Source: Alteromonas sp. 1_MG-2023
GTDB lineage: Bacteria; Pseudomonadota; Gammaproteobacteria; Enterobacterales; Alteromonadaceae
Direction of reading: 5' to 3'
NCBI RefSeq assembly: GCF_030547075.1
Contig: NZ_JAUOQH010000025.1
Location: 1 to 50,916, forward strand
Length of the DNA: 50,916 nt
The number at the start of each line of letters is the position of its first letter. Position 1 is the stretch's first letter. Made by a program: the position numbers and the translations under genes. This document shows positions 43,266 to 50,916 of the stretch, one piece after another. Under the pieces are notes generated by a model. That model was not told where the DNA came from. It searched no databases and was given only the letters and a program-made list of their open reading frames with translations.

Positions 43266-43724
43266 ATGCGTTCTTTTCGTCTAGGGTTATATGCAATTTT
43301 GCTGAGTGTTTTGTGTTTAGCAGGTTGCGAAGAAAAGGAAAAAGGAATGGGTCGCTACGGTATGCTTGCTGAAAGTACACCGGAATATTCAGCGGTGACC
43401 TTTTTAAAAAGTGTTTATGAAGATGACAACCTTGATGTTGCTATCAGCCTGTCTTCAGAACGCTTGGCTAGAATTTTGACCAACTATCACAGCAATAGAA
43501 ATGTTCAGCGCCATCTTTTGAACTTGAAGTACGATACGGTGATCATTACCCCGCAAAGTGGCAACAGTGTTGGCCGTTCTGAGTTTTCAAAAAAAGCAAC
43601 GGTTACCATATTTTTAAGCGGTATGTACGAGGATGACAAAATTGAAGACTTACGCAGTTTAGATCTCATTAAAGAAGATGGTATGTGGAAAGTGTCTCAA
43701 ATTCATCCAGACCATTTTATGTAA
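43266..43724 (+). CDS. Hypothetical lipoprotein, 152 residues
   Basis: The N-terminus is a lipoprotein signal with lipobox LAGC (Cys at about residue 21, in LSVLCLAGCEEKEKG). After a short linker, the region AVTFLKSVYEDDNLDVAISL to the C-terminal MWKVSQIHPDHF looks like a small NTF2-like or DUF4878-like alpha+beta domain, but I do not recognise a characterised family. It is a single gene with its own terminator shared with the convergent ggt. Residue +2 after Cys is Glu, so outer-membrane sorting by Lol is likely. Confidence 0.75.
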   Translation: MRSFRLGLYAILLSVLCLAGCEEKEKGMGRYGMLAESTPEYSAVTFLKSVYEDDNLDVAISLSSERLARILTNYHSNRNVQRHLLNLKYDTVIITPQSGNSVGRSEFSKKATVTIFLSGMYEDDKIEDLRSLDLIKEDGMWKVSQIHPDHFM

Positions 43725-43728
43725 TAAA

Positions 43729-43763
43729 AAAGGCTGTTCGAAACCTAATCTCGAACAGCCTTT
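43729..43763. terminator. Terminator between the lipoprotein gene and ggt
   Basis: AAAGGCTGTTCGA (43729-43741) pairs with TCGAACAGCCTTT (43751-43763). The longer T-run is on the minus strand, favouring the ggt transcript; it also follows the lipoprotein stop directly. Confidence 0.8.
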
Positions 43764-43800
43764 CATAGGTAAGTATTGTCTCTCATGTTTAGGCGCTGTG

Positions 43801-43828
43801 AATTACAGTTAATTACAGTTAATTACAG
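43801..43828. repeat. 10-bp tandem repeat, three copies
   Basis: AATTACAGTT is repeated at 43801, 43811 and (AATTACAGCG) 43821, just downstream of the ggt stop codon. Confidence 0.8.
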
Positions 43829-43846
43829 CGCAGTACACTATAAAGC

Positions 43847-45604
43847 TTAGCGTCCTACTGCAATACCTTCCCTTCTTGGATCGGCACCGCCAATAATTTT
43901 GCCCGACTTAATCTGAATGCCATGTAGGCCACTGTTCAAATCGACCACTTTCACTTGATGACCTAATGCCGTAAGCGGTGCTTCTAATTCAGCAATAGGC
44001 GTTCCCTTTTCAAGGGCGGTATAATCGTTTCGGTTAGTGATCTTAGGTAAATTAATAGCCTGTTGTATATCTAATCCAAAATCCAACACGCCCACTAAGG
44101 TTTGCGCAACATAACTTACAATACGTGAACCACCAGGAGAGCCCACTACTACTTCTAACTCACCTTCTTTATCGAATACCATCGTAGGGCTCATTGCGCT
44201 ACGTGGGCGTTTACCCGGCTCAACACGGTTAGGCACAGGGAACCGGTCTTGTGTAGGCGAAAACGAAAAGTCAGTTAGTTGGTTATTTAGCAAGAAACCG
44301 CCAACCATAAGACCGGAACCAAACATAAATTCGATACTGGTGGTCATCGATACCGCATTACCTTCTTTATCTACGATAGAGAAGTGCGACGTATTCGGCT
44401 GTTCCATGTTGCTGCCCAGGCTAATGTTAGCGTCGCCGTAAGGGTTACCAGCGCGTACACGTCGCCATTTTTTATCCGGTGCAACTCCTTCAGCGCGGCG
44501 ATTTAAATACGCGGTATTTATCATGGCAGCGAACGGTAAGTTCGTGAAATCGCTATCCGCTATAAATTTTTCTCTATCAGCATAAGCCAACGCGCTAGAT
44601 TGAGTAAAAACGTTAGCAAACGCTACCGAGTCAGGAGCGAGTTTAGAAAAATCCTGACCTTCTAACATTTTCAAAATTTGATAAACGTTAATACCACCTG
44701 AACTTGGTGGCGCCATGCCACAAATCTGTCTGTCTCGGTACAGGCCACAAACCGGCTCACGCTCTATGGGTTCGTAAGCAGCTAAGTCTTCTGTGGTCAT
44801 TTGACCAGGATTGATTGAGGCAGAGTTTACGGTTTTAACAATCTTCTCAGCAAGCTCGCCTTTGTATAAGTAGTCAGTTCCGTTTTCAGCAATGCCTGTT
44901 AACGTTTTAGCTAACGGTTTGTTTTTACGGATCGCGCCTTCTTTTAACGGAATACCAGCGGGGAAAAAATACGTAGAACTTGTTGGGAATGTTTTTAAGC
45001 CAGGATGGTAATCAAGAGCAATCAACTTGGCTAGTCTTGGTGAAACACGAAATCCTTCGTTTGCCGTTTTTATGGTATCGTTAAACAGTGCGTTCCATTG
45101 CAACTTACCAAACTTAGCTTGTGCTGTTTCCAGCGCTTTAATAGCACCAGGTACGCCTACGGATTTACCACCCACAACGGCTTCAAGCCAACTCATGGGT
45201 TTATTACCTTCCATAAACCAATGGGCGTTTACCGCAGCCGGTGCAGTTTCCCGTCCATCGAAGGTATGCAGTACTTTGTTTTTATTATCCCAATACAGTA
45301 TGAATCCGCCGCCACCAATGCCTGATGACTGTGGCTCAACAAGGGATAACATAGCTTGAACAGCAACGGCGGCGTCGATTGCACTTCCGCCCTGTTCTAA
45401 TACATTTTTACCTGCCCATGACGCATAAGGGTTAGCCGCTACTACCATGTAATCTTCAGCAGTAAACGCTTTTTTCTCCACATATCCTGTGGCCGCCTCT
45501 GGCTCCCCTACTTCTCTAACTTCTTTTGCATTAGCAGACACCAATAGGCAGCTTGAAACTGCAATGGTCAACAACGATGAACTAAACCATGAACCACGTT
45601 TCAA
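43847..45604 (-). CDS. ggt: Gamma-glutamyltranspeptidase (periplasmic, self-cleaving)
   Basis: GGT hydrolyses glutathione and transfers its gamma-glutamyl group, feeding cysteine/glycine recovery. The 585-residue precursor has a signal peptide (about 1-26, ending VSANAKE). The large subunit starts with MVVAANPYASWAGKNVLEQGGSAIDAAVAVQAMLSLVEPQSSGIGGGGFILYWD. The autocleavage site with catalytic Thr is in QPNTSHFSIVDKEGNAVSMTTSIE (about residue 400). The small subunit shows GGFLLNNQLTDFSF, RPRSAMSPTMVFD and GSPGGSRIVSYVAQ. All these are canonical. Confidence 0.94.
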   Translation of the reverse strand: MKRGSWFSSSLLTIAVSSCLLVSANAKEVREVGEPEAATGYVEKKAFTAEDYMVVAANPYASWAGKNVLEQGGSAIDAAVAVQAMLSLVEPQSSGIGGGGFILYWDNKNKVLHTFDGRETAPAAVNAHWFMEGNKPMSWLEAVVGGKSVGVPGAIKALETAQAKFGKLQWNALFNDTIKTANEGFRVSPRLAKLIALDYHPGLKTFPTSSTYFFPAGIPLKEGAIRKNKPLAKTLTGIAENGTDYLYKGELAEKIVKTVNSASINPGQMTTEDLAAYEPIEREPVCGLYRDRQICGMAPPSSGGINVYQILKMLEGQDFSKLAPDSVAFANVFTQSSALAYADREKFIADSDFTNLPFAAMINTAYLNRRAEGVAPDKKWRRVRAGNPYGDANISLGSNMEQPNTSHFSIVDKEGNAVSMTTSIEFMFGSGLMVGGFLLNNQLTDFSFSPTQDRFPVPNRVEPGKRPRSAMSPTMVFDKEGELEVVVGSPGGSRIVSYVAQTLVGVLDFGLDIQQAINLPKITNRNDYTALEKGTPIAELEAPLTALGHQVKVVDLNSGLHGIQIKSGKIIGGADPRREGIAVGR

Positions 45605-45619
45605 AATAGTATTTCCTCT

Positions 45620-46384
45620 TTATTTAAATTTCTCCGGATTGATCGGACGTTTTGACAAGAAGGCGTCAAACGCTTCACGCGCAGCTTCGGTACCCGCAGC
45701 TTGGGTAAATACGTCAGTCTCAATATCCATATGGTGAAGCGTTGATTCTGAGTCATTTTTAAGTAGTGATTTAGTTTGTAATAGCGCAAAGAGAGGCTTA
45801 CCCACTAACTTTTTACATACCGACTCAACCTTTGCTGGTAACTCAGCGGCAGAAAAACTACCTGTAATCACCCCAAACTGACAGGCATCTTCTGTGCCAA
45901 ATGGTTCGCCTAGCATGAGCAACTCACTTGCTTTTGCATGACCCGCCATTTTTGGAAGAAGATAACTTGAAGCAAATTCAGGAACAAGACCTAAGTTGAT
46001 GAATGGTAGAACAAATCGGGTGTTTGTCTCAGCATAGATAAAATCACAGTGTAAAAGCATTGTCGTACCAATACCTACAGCAACCCCATGCACTTGTGCC
46101 ACTACAGGGACTTCACAGTTAAACAAGGCGCGCATAAAAATGAGTGACTCATTAACCGTATCACCCTCTTTGCGTTCTGCGAAGTCAGTAATATCATTAC
46201 CAGAGGTAAAACAGTCGCCTTCACCGCGAAACAAGACTGTCTTTATACTCTCGTCATGTTCGATACCCAATAATGCATCGGCCATACTGAGGTACATCCC
46301 TCGCGTTAGGGCATTTTTCTTTTCCGGACGGTTAATCGTAATGGTTAGTACGCCGTTATGTTTTTCACTTAGTATTAAAGACAT
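45620..46384 (-). CDS. Enoyl-CoA hydratase/isomerase family protein
   Basis: The 254-residue crotonase-fold protein starts with LTITINRPEKKNALTRGMYLSMADAL. The oxyanion-hole motif is RGEGDCFTSGNDITDFAERK, followed by VAQVHGVAVGIGTTMLLHCDFIYAETNTRF and the single catalytic-type acidic residue in LGLVPEFASSYLLPKM. The one glutamate at the second position, rather than the pair of hydratases, suggests an enoyl-CoA delta-isomerase-like or related activity. It is immediately upstream of ggt on the same strand (15 bp gap), without an obvious functional link. Substrate chain length is unknown. Confidence 0.88.
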   Translation of the reverse strand: MSLILSEKHNGVLTITINRPEKKNALTRGMYLSMADALLGIEHDESIKTVLFRGEGDCFTSGNDITDFAERKEGDTVNESLIFMRALFNCEVPVVAQVHGVAVGIGTTMLLHCDFIYAETNTRFVLPFINLGLVPEFASSYLLPKMAGHAKASELLMLGEPFGTEDACQFGVITGSFSAAELPAKVESVCKKLVGKPLFALLQTKSLLKNDSESTLHHMDIETDVFTQAAGTEAAREAFDAFLSKRPINPEKFK

Positions 46385-46523
46385 TGGTCACCTCTTAAGC
46401 ATTTAAGGTTGTTATAAGGGATGAAAGCAGACGAAAAAAGCAATTTAACCGATAACGGTGCCCACCCCACAGGCAATTTTATGTATCATACCCAGCACAC
46501 ACGAATTACTAAAATAAATAACA

Positions 46524-47111
46524 ATGATGATGTCACTACCGGTCTCCCCTAAGTATAGCGTAGGCCCACTTATTTTAGCGCTTTGCGCTATCGTCGCATT
46601 CCTTTTCGAACCCCTTTCGGGCGAATGGCTGGCCTACGACCGTTTCGCCATTCAAGGCTTAGAAACCTGGCGTTTACTATCAGGAAACATTGTGCATACC
46701 AATGGGTATCACCTGTTGCTGAATTTATCAGGCCTTACCCTACTGTGGGCACTACACGGCGAACATTACCGAATAGGTCGGTTCTTAAAAGTGTTTGTAT
46801 GGTGCAGTTTAGGCACCAGTGCAGGACTTTACCTGTTTTCAGAGGACCTTATTTGGTACGCAGGGCTTTCTGGCGCCCTCCACGGTATATTCGTATGGGG
46901 TGCATTAATGGACATTATGAATAAGATGCGTTCTGGCTGGATTTTATTGGCGGGTGTGGCTTTAAAAGTTACTTATGAACAAACGGCAGGCAGTAGCGCA
47001 CAGGTTGCTGCACTGATAGATGCCAAAGTGGCGATTGATTCGCACTTATTCGGTGCGATAAGTGGTTTGATCATTTTCACGCTTATGTGGTTAACCGCTA
47101 AAAAACACTAG
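46524..47111 (+). CDS. rrtA: Rhombosortase (rhomboid-family processing protease)
   Basis: Rhombosortases are intramembrane serine proteases that process proteins ending in the GlyGly-CTERM signal. The 195-residue protein has about six membrane segments, the catalytic Ser116 in WYAGLSGALHGIFVWGAL and the catalytic His174 in DSHLFGAISG. The N-terminal HTNGYHLLLNLSGLTLLW matches the rhomboid HxxxN region. The length fits this subfamily, which is shorter than GlpG. Three consecutive ATG codons (46524-46530) make the exact start uncertain. No substrate with a GlyGly-CTERM tail is in this window. Confidence 0.88.
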   Translation: MMMSLPVSPKYSVGPLILALCAIVAFLFEPLSGEWLAYDRFAIQGLETWRLLSGNIVHTNGYHLLLNLSGLTLLWALHGEHYRIGRFLKVFVWCSLGTSAGLYLFSEDLIWYAGLSGALHGIFVWGALMDIMNKMRSGWILLAGVALKVTYEQTAGSSAQVAALIDAKVAIDSHLFGAISGLIIFTLMWLTAKKH

Positions 47112-47131
47112 TTAACAAGAATACTAACAGC

Positions 47132-47160
47132 AAAACGCCCCTACGAAAGGGGCGTTTTTT
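47132..47160. terminator. Bidirectional terminator between rrtA and the S9 peptidase gene
   Basis: AAAACGCCCCT (47132-47142) pairs with AGGGGCGTTTT (47148-47158), with T-runs on both strands. Confidence 0.85.
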
Positions 47161-47183
47161 ATCTGTGTAAAAGCTTTAGCCAG

Positions 47184-49739
47184 TTATAAATTCTCTTCGA
47201 ATAACTTATAGATTCGGCGGTATTCATCTAACCAAGAACTTGGTTGCACGAAGCCATGTGGCTCTACTGGGTAGATAGCCGTTTCAAAGTCTTCTTTTTC
47301 TAGCTCAATTAAGCGCTGAACTAGTCGAACCGTATCATGGAAGAACACATTGTCATCTACCATAGGCGCGTTAATTAACAATGGCTTTTCCAACCCTTCG
47401 GCAAAATAGATTGGTGAACTACGCTCATAAGCAATAGGGTCGACATCTGGGGTATTTAGGATGTTTGATGTATACCCAATATTATAATGCGCCCAATCGG
47501 TAACGGGGCGAAGCGCTGCTCCAGCCGCAAAAAGATCTGGTGCGTTAAACATAGACATAAAGGTTAAGAAGCCACCGTAAGAGCCGCCATAGGTTCCTAT
47601 TCGGTTACGATCGACATTGGCATTTTCTACCAACCAATTCACACCATCCCGTAAATCTTGTACTTCAGGCGTACCCATGTTGCGGTAGATAGCCGTGCGC
47701 CAATCGCGCCCGTAACCTGCCGAGGCACGGTAGTCCATATCTAGTACCACATACCCTTGTTGCACTAGCATGCTGTTGAACATGTACTCTCTAAAATACA
47801 ATGACCACCCTAAATGAGCATTCTGTAAATAACCTGCCCCATGATTAAAGACAACTGCCTTTAGCGGCTTGTCTGCTTGGTAATCTTTCGGCAAGTATAC
47901 CCGAGCATAAATAGGTGCATCGGTGTGGCTAGACGGAATAGCAACCACATTAGGCACAGCCCAAGGCATGGCGGTGAACGCTTCGCTTACCGTATCGGTA
48001 ATTTTTGTAGCGGCTTCTTTGCTATCCACAGCTTTAACATAAAGCTCAGGCGGTCGTGTTACTTTACCGTGGCTTAATACTAATGTGGTGTTATCTGGGC
48101 TAAGTTCATACTCTGTTAAACCATTAAGGTCGGTTAACGCCTCTACTTCACCGCCTGTTGTTTTCACACGGTATACTTCGAATATACCAGGGTGTTTACT
48201 GTTCGCAGTAAAGTACATCCACATGTCGTCTTTAGACAATGTTGGGCTATCGGTAATGTACGTACCTTTGGTTAACGCTTTAGGCGCTTGGCCGGGGACT
48301 TGCGTATAAAGGTGTGAATACCCTGAATGTTCAGACTGATAATACAGAGTTTCACTGTTATTGAACCAACCAAAGCTATTGAATCGATAGTTTACCCACG
48401 CATCATCATGTAGGCGGTGTTGGTTTACTAATCGCTGTTTACCGGTATCTACCGTTGCAATCCAGCGGTCTTTGTTGTCCCAAGCTTCAAGCATTACCGC
48501 AACTTGCTCACCGTCTTTATGCCAACTAATAGAAGGTTGTTGCCAGTTCCAACTAGACAGCAAGGTAATTGCTCTTGGTAAGCGATTCACATCATAAGTT
48601 TCACCCTTAGCTTTTGCATTTTCAGTCTTAACATCGGCCAATACGTCATCGTTATAGCCCGGTAAGCTAAAATAATTTAACGGTGACTTTTCGCCGTTAG
48701 ATAAGTTAAGCAACCAAAGGTGATGGTTAATAGGCTCTGCATCGGCAACCTTTCTGCGTACCGGCTTACTGGCTATGCGGCTATCTTCCTGAATATAGTG
48801 CGGCATAATGTCACTATCATCACGAGTAGGCTTATCTGGGGTGGTTGCTATAATCGCGTAATCCCCTTTCGGCGACACACTTACACCAACCAACTTATGG
48901 GTTTTATCAAAGTAAAACGTGTCGGGCGCCACGCTTGTATTGTTTGCGGCTAATTCATCGTCAGCTTTCGCTTTCGATTCACTGGCATGACGCTTTTTCG
49001 CAATATATTGAATTAAAGATTGTTGTTCTTCTGCGATATAGTCTTTGGCGGGCGCTACTGCTTCTGGCTCGTCACTGAATGACCAACTAACTAGTTCTTC
49101 TCTACTCCCGTTAGATAAATTTATGGCAATGGCACTGCTACCACTTAAGGCCATCAATCGCCCGTCAGTCATAAATGATAGCGACGATAAGAAGCTGCCG
49201 CCACGGGTGAGTTGTACAATCTCGTCATTGGTGAACTGCACATATACGCTGTCTTTGAACCGATACGCAATAACACCATCATCTCGGGTTACTTTTTCGT
49301 CGTACTTATAGCGCTGCAATTGTGCTAATGGTGCATGAGTACTTTTACTCGGGGTATCGATGCTAGCAATATAAACATCGTTCAGGTCACCGTTAATCTG
49401 CTTACGTTCATAAACGATATGGCTTCCATCTACAGACCAACGCATACGACTAGGCGCTCTACCTAACCATTTTGGATCTGCCATTATTTGCTTTAAGGTA
49501 ATTTCGCCGTTTTGTGAATACGCTGCGGTGCTCTTTTCAACATCAGGAGTGGGAGTGTAAGAGTTCGCTGAATTGTTAACTCGGCTTTGGGCTGTGTTGG
49601 AAGACGTGGTATCAGTTTTTGATGAGCTAGAACTTGTGTTAGGTACCGTGCTTGAATCAGTCGTTGAATCCGTAGTGGCACACCCTGATAACAACAACGT
49701 GATACTAGAAGCTAGAACGAGAGAGGAAAATTTCTGCAT
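47184..49739 (-). CDS. S9-family prolyl oligopeptidase-like lipoprotein (DPP-IV type)
   Basis: The 851-residue precursor has a lipoprotein signal (MQKFSSLVLASSITLLLSGCATT, Cys20). A Ser/Thr-rich linker follows (21-70), then a beta-propeller-like N-terminal region (about 75-600). The C-terminal alpha/beta-hydrolase domain has the catalytic Ser in IGTYGGSYGGFLTFMSMFN (about 716), Asp in MVDDNVFFHDTVRLVQRLIE (about 795) and His in VEPHGFVQPSSW (about 829). These are S9 serine-peptidase features; such enzymes trim short peptides after proline or alanine at the cell surface. It is probably anchored in the outer membrane facing the periplasm. Confidence 0.9.
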   Translation of the reverse strand: MQKFSSLVLASSITLLLSGCATTDSTTDSSTVPNTSSSSSKTDTTSSNTAQSRVNNSANSYTPTPDVEKSTAAYSQNGEITLKQIMADPKWLGRAPSRMRWSVDGSHIVYERKQINGDLNDVYIASIDTPSKSTHAPLAQLQRYKYDEKVTRDDGVIAYRFKDSVYVQFTNDEIVQLTRGGSFLSSLSFMTDGRLMALSGSSAIAINLSNGSREELVSWSFSDEPEAVAPAKDYIAEEQQSLIQYIAKKRHASESKAKADDELAANNTSVAPDTFYFDKTHKLVGVSVSPKGDYAIIATTPDKPTRDDSDIMPHYIQEDSRIASKPVRRKVADAEPINHHLWLLNLSNGEKSPLNYFSLPGYNDDVLADVKTENAKAKGETYDVNRLPRAITLLSSWNWQQPSISWHKDGEQVAVMLEAWDNKDRWIATVDTGKQRLVNQHRLHDDAWVNYRFNSFGWFNNSETLYYQSEHSGYSHLYTQVPGQAPKALTKGTYITDSPTLSKDDMWMYFTANSKHPGIFEVYRVKTTGGEVEALTDLNGLTEYELSPDNTTLVLSHGKVTRPPELYVKAVDSKEAATKITDTVSEAFTAMPWAVPNVVAIPSSHTDAPIYARVYLPKDYQADKPLKAVVFNHGAGYLQNAHLGWSLYFREYMFNSMLVQQGYVVLDMDYRASAGYGRDWRTAIYRNMGTPEVQDLRDGVNWLVENANVDRNRIGTYGGSYGGFLTFMSMFNAPDLFAAGAALRPVTDWAHYNIGYTSNILNTPDVDPIAYERSSPIYFAEGLEKPLLINAPMVDDNVFFHDTVRLVQRLIELEKEDFETAIYPVEPHGFVQPSSWLDEYRRIYKLFEENL

Positions 49740-49863
49740 TATGTCGACTTTGTTTTTTAGTTATTCCCGCATTATAGCCAGAGAATTGTGTCGTTGACTA
49801 ATCGACGTGAAAAATTGCGTTAAAGCACTCGTTTTAAATCATTAGATCTGAAACAGTAGGCAT

Positions 49864-49890
49864 AAAAAAGCCCCGCATAATATGCGGGGC
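49864..49890 (-). terminator. Terminator downstream of azoR
   Basis: GCCCCGCATA (49870-49879) and TATGCGGGGC (49881-49890) form a perfect hairpin. On the minus strand it is followed by six T (49869-49864), about 70 bp beyond the azoR stop. Confidence 0.85.
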
Positions 49891-49961
49891 AATCAAGCAC
49901 ACTCAACTTGGAACACACTTTAGCTCAAACGCACTCATTGCGTTTCGCTAACTGCATAGAT

Positions 49962-50570
49962 TTAGTCCGCGTTTAATGGGGTTAGTTCAATTATTTTATT
50001 CTTAGCATTAATGATACTTACATTAGCAGGCTCATCACCCAGGCTAAGCCCTTCTGCATAAACAAAATTTACGTCAGTAATACCCACAAAATTTAAAAAA
50101 TGAGTAAGGTACGGCGTTTGGGTATCGTAGTCTCCACCTTCATAAATACCACCACGGCTAGCGAATACTTTAGCTTGCTTACCTACTAGCAAACCCACCG
50201 GCCCTGTTTCAGTATATTTAAAGGTAATACCGGCACGGGCAATACGATCAAAATACGCTTTCAAAGAAGAAGGAATACCGAAATTATACATTGGCACTGC
50301 GAATACAATCTCATCTGCAGCTTGTACTTGGGCTACTAGGTTATCGGATATTTCAGCCAACGCTTGCTGTGCTGAGGAACGCTCGCTAGCAGGCGTCATC
50401 CATGCTTGCATTTCTTCGCCTGTTAAATGGGGTAACGCAAGTTCAGCCACATCAACTTTCGTTATTGAAACACCTTTACCCTCTAGTGACTGAAGGTAGT
50501 AGTCGGCAAGTTCGGTAGATTTACTGTTTTCGCCATTTAGGCTTGAATACACAACAAGGATAGATGTCAT
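49962..50570 (-). CDS. azoR: FMN-dependent NADH-azoreductase
   Basis: AzoR reduces quinones and azo compounds with NADH through FMN. The 202-residue flavodoxin-like protein shows the phosphate loop VYSSLNGENSKSTELADYYL. It also has the FMN-binding VFAVPMYNFGIPSSLKAYFDRIARAGITFKYTETGPVGLL and the family block SRGGIYEGGDYDTQTPYLTHFLNFVGITDV. ATG 50570 is chosen because GGAG lies eight bases upstream; the frame could start at TTG 50573. A 345-bp region upstream holds an 11-bp inverted repeat that may be an operator. Confidence 0.93.
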   Translation of the reverse strand: MTSILVVYSSLNGENSKSTELADYYLQSLEGKGVSITKVDVAELALPHLTGEEMQAWMTPASERSSAQQALAEISDNLVAQVQAADEIVFAVPMYNFGIPSSLKAYFDRIARAGITFKYTETGPVGLLVGKQAKVFASRGGIYEGGDYDTQTPYLTHFLNFVGITDVNFVYAEGLSLGDEPANVSIINAKNKIIELTPLNAD

Positions 50571-50916
50571 CAAATTTCTCCAATTAAGTCAGTTTGGGTA
50601 CTTTAAGATAAATATAATCGAATTAATATTAGGAAAAAACCTGCCTATCGTTCGATTTTAATGGATAAGTTGGAGAGCTACTTGGTTACGTGTTTTAACT
50701 CGACTTAGGCTTAGTGTTCGGCATAAGTTCGGTTCAAATACGGTTTAAATACAGTAATGACCCAGCAATGAGAGAATAATAACGATAGCGGCAGAAGAGT
50801 TCGGACGGTAATAGCGGTAATAAGGGCAAGAAGCTGATCCTCTCATTGCTAACCCAGAATCAATCGAGTTTGCCACAACACAACTAAGAGAATTAATGCG
50901 ATGAAAAGGATCGAGC
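50571..50916. other. Region upstream of azoR at the window end
   Basis: An inverted repeat AGCAATGAGAG (50764-50774) / CTCTCATTGCT (50840-50850) lies in this region. At the very end an ATG at 50901 opens MKRIE on the plus strand, preceded by AAGAG, and could be the start of a divergent gene such as a regulator. Only five codons are visible, so this remains open. Confidence 0.35.

Overview
The window looks like chromosomal DNA of a marine gammaproteobacterium of the Alteromonas type (Alteromonadales). The evidence is moderate to low GC, E. coli-like gene order around purC-bamC-dapA-gcvR-bcp and perM-bepA-yfgD-hda-purMN, a rhombosortase, a FadR-type operator in front of fadE, and a chromosomal-type integron cassette cluster. 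I see no tRNA, rRNA, CRISPR array or insertion sequence.

Layout. Positions 1-1913 are a short integron cassette cluster read on the minus strand. It has four attC sites, a duplicated cassette, and one cassette encoding a small membrane protein; no integrase gene lies at its proximal end. Positions 2137-3339 encode a GST-like protein. Positions 3554-9249 are a tightly overlapping operon: an ABC ATPase, two DUF3526-type permeases and a TonB-dependent receptor. A possible 34-codon ORF and a strong terminator follow. Then come a hypothetical gene and a DMT exporter. Positions 11089-25220 are the conserved housekeeping block: dapA-bamC-purC (lysine and outer-membrane assembly, purine), gcvR-bcp, perM, bepA, a TlpA-like thioredoxin, yfgD/arsC-wrbA-DUF2069, hda-DUF2066, and purM-purN-DUF3108. 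Positions 25526-30327 hold fadE, a CAP-domain secreted protein with a puzzling start, an orphan LuxR-type response regulator, and cmoA, with cmoB next (to 31445).

Positions 31541-36228 form a four-gene operon that I read as a complete glucosylglycerate (compatible solute) cycle. A GpgS-like synthase and an MPGP-like phosphatase would make the solute. A GH13_18 phosphorylase and a D-glycerate 3-kinase would break it down to glucose-1-phosphate and a phosphoglycerate. Positions 36379-41852 hold molybdenum-cofactor genes (moeA, a MocA-like nucleotidyltransferase), a MATE transporter and a CoxD/CoxE-like MoxR ATPase + VWA pair, without a molybdoenzyme in view. The rest is cysK, a small lipoprotein, gamma-glutamyltransferase, an enoyl-CoA hydratase/isomerase, rhombosortase, an S9 prolyl-oligopeptidase-like lipoprotein and azoR.

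Most intergenic gaps between transcription units carry clear hairpin terminators. The items most worth following are the integrase-less cassette cluster, the ABC/TonB operon with its coupled small ORF, the glucosylglycerate cycle operon, and the apparent single-base frameshift at the start of the CAP-domain gene.
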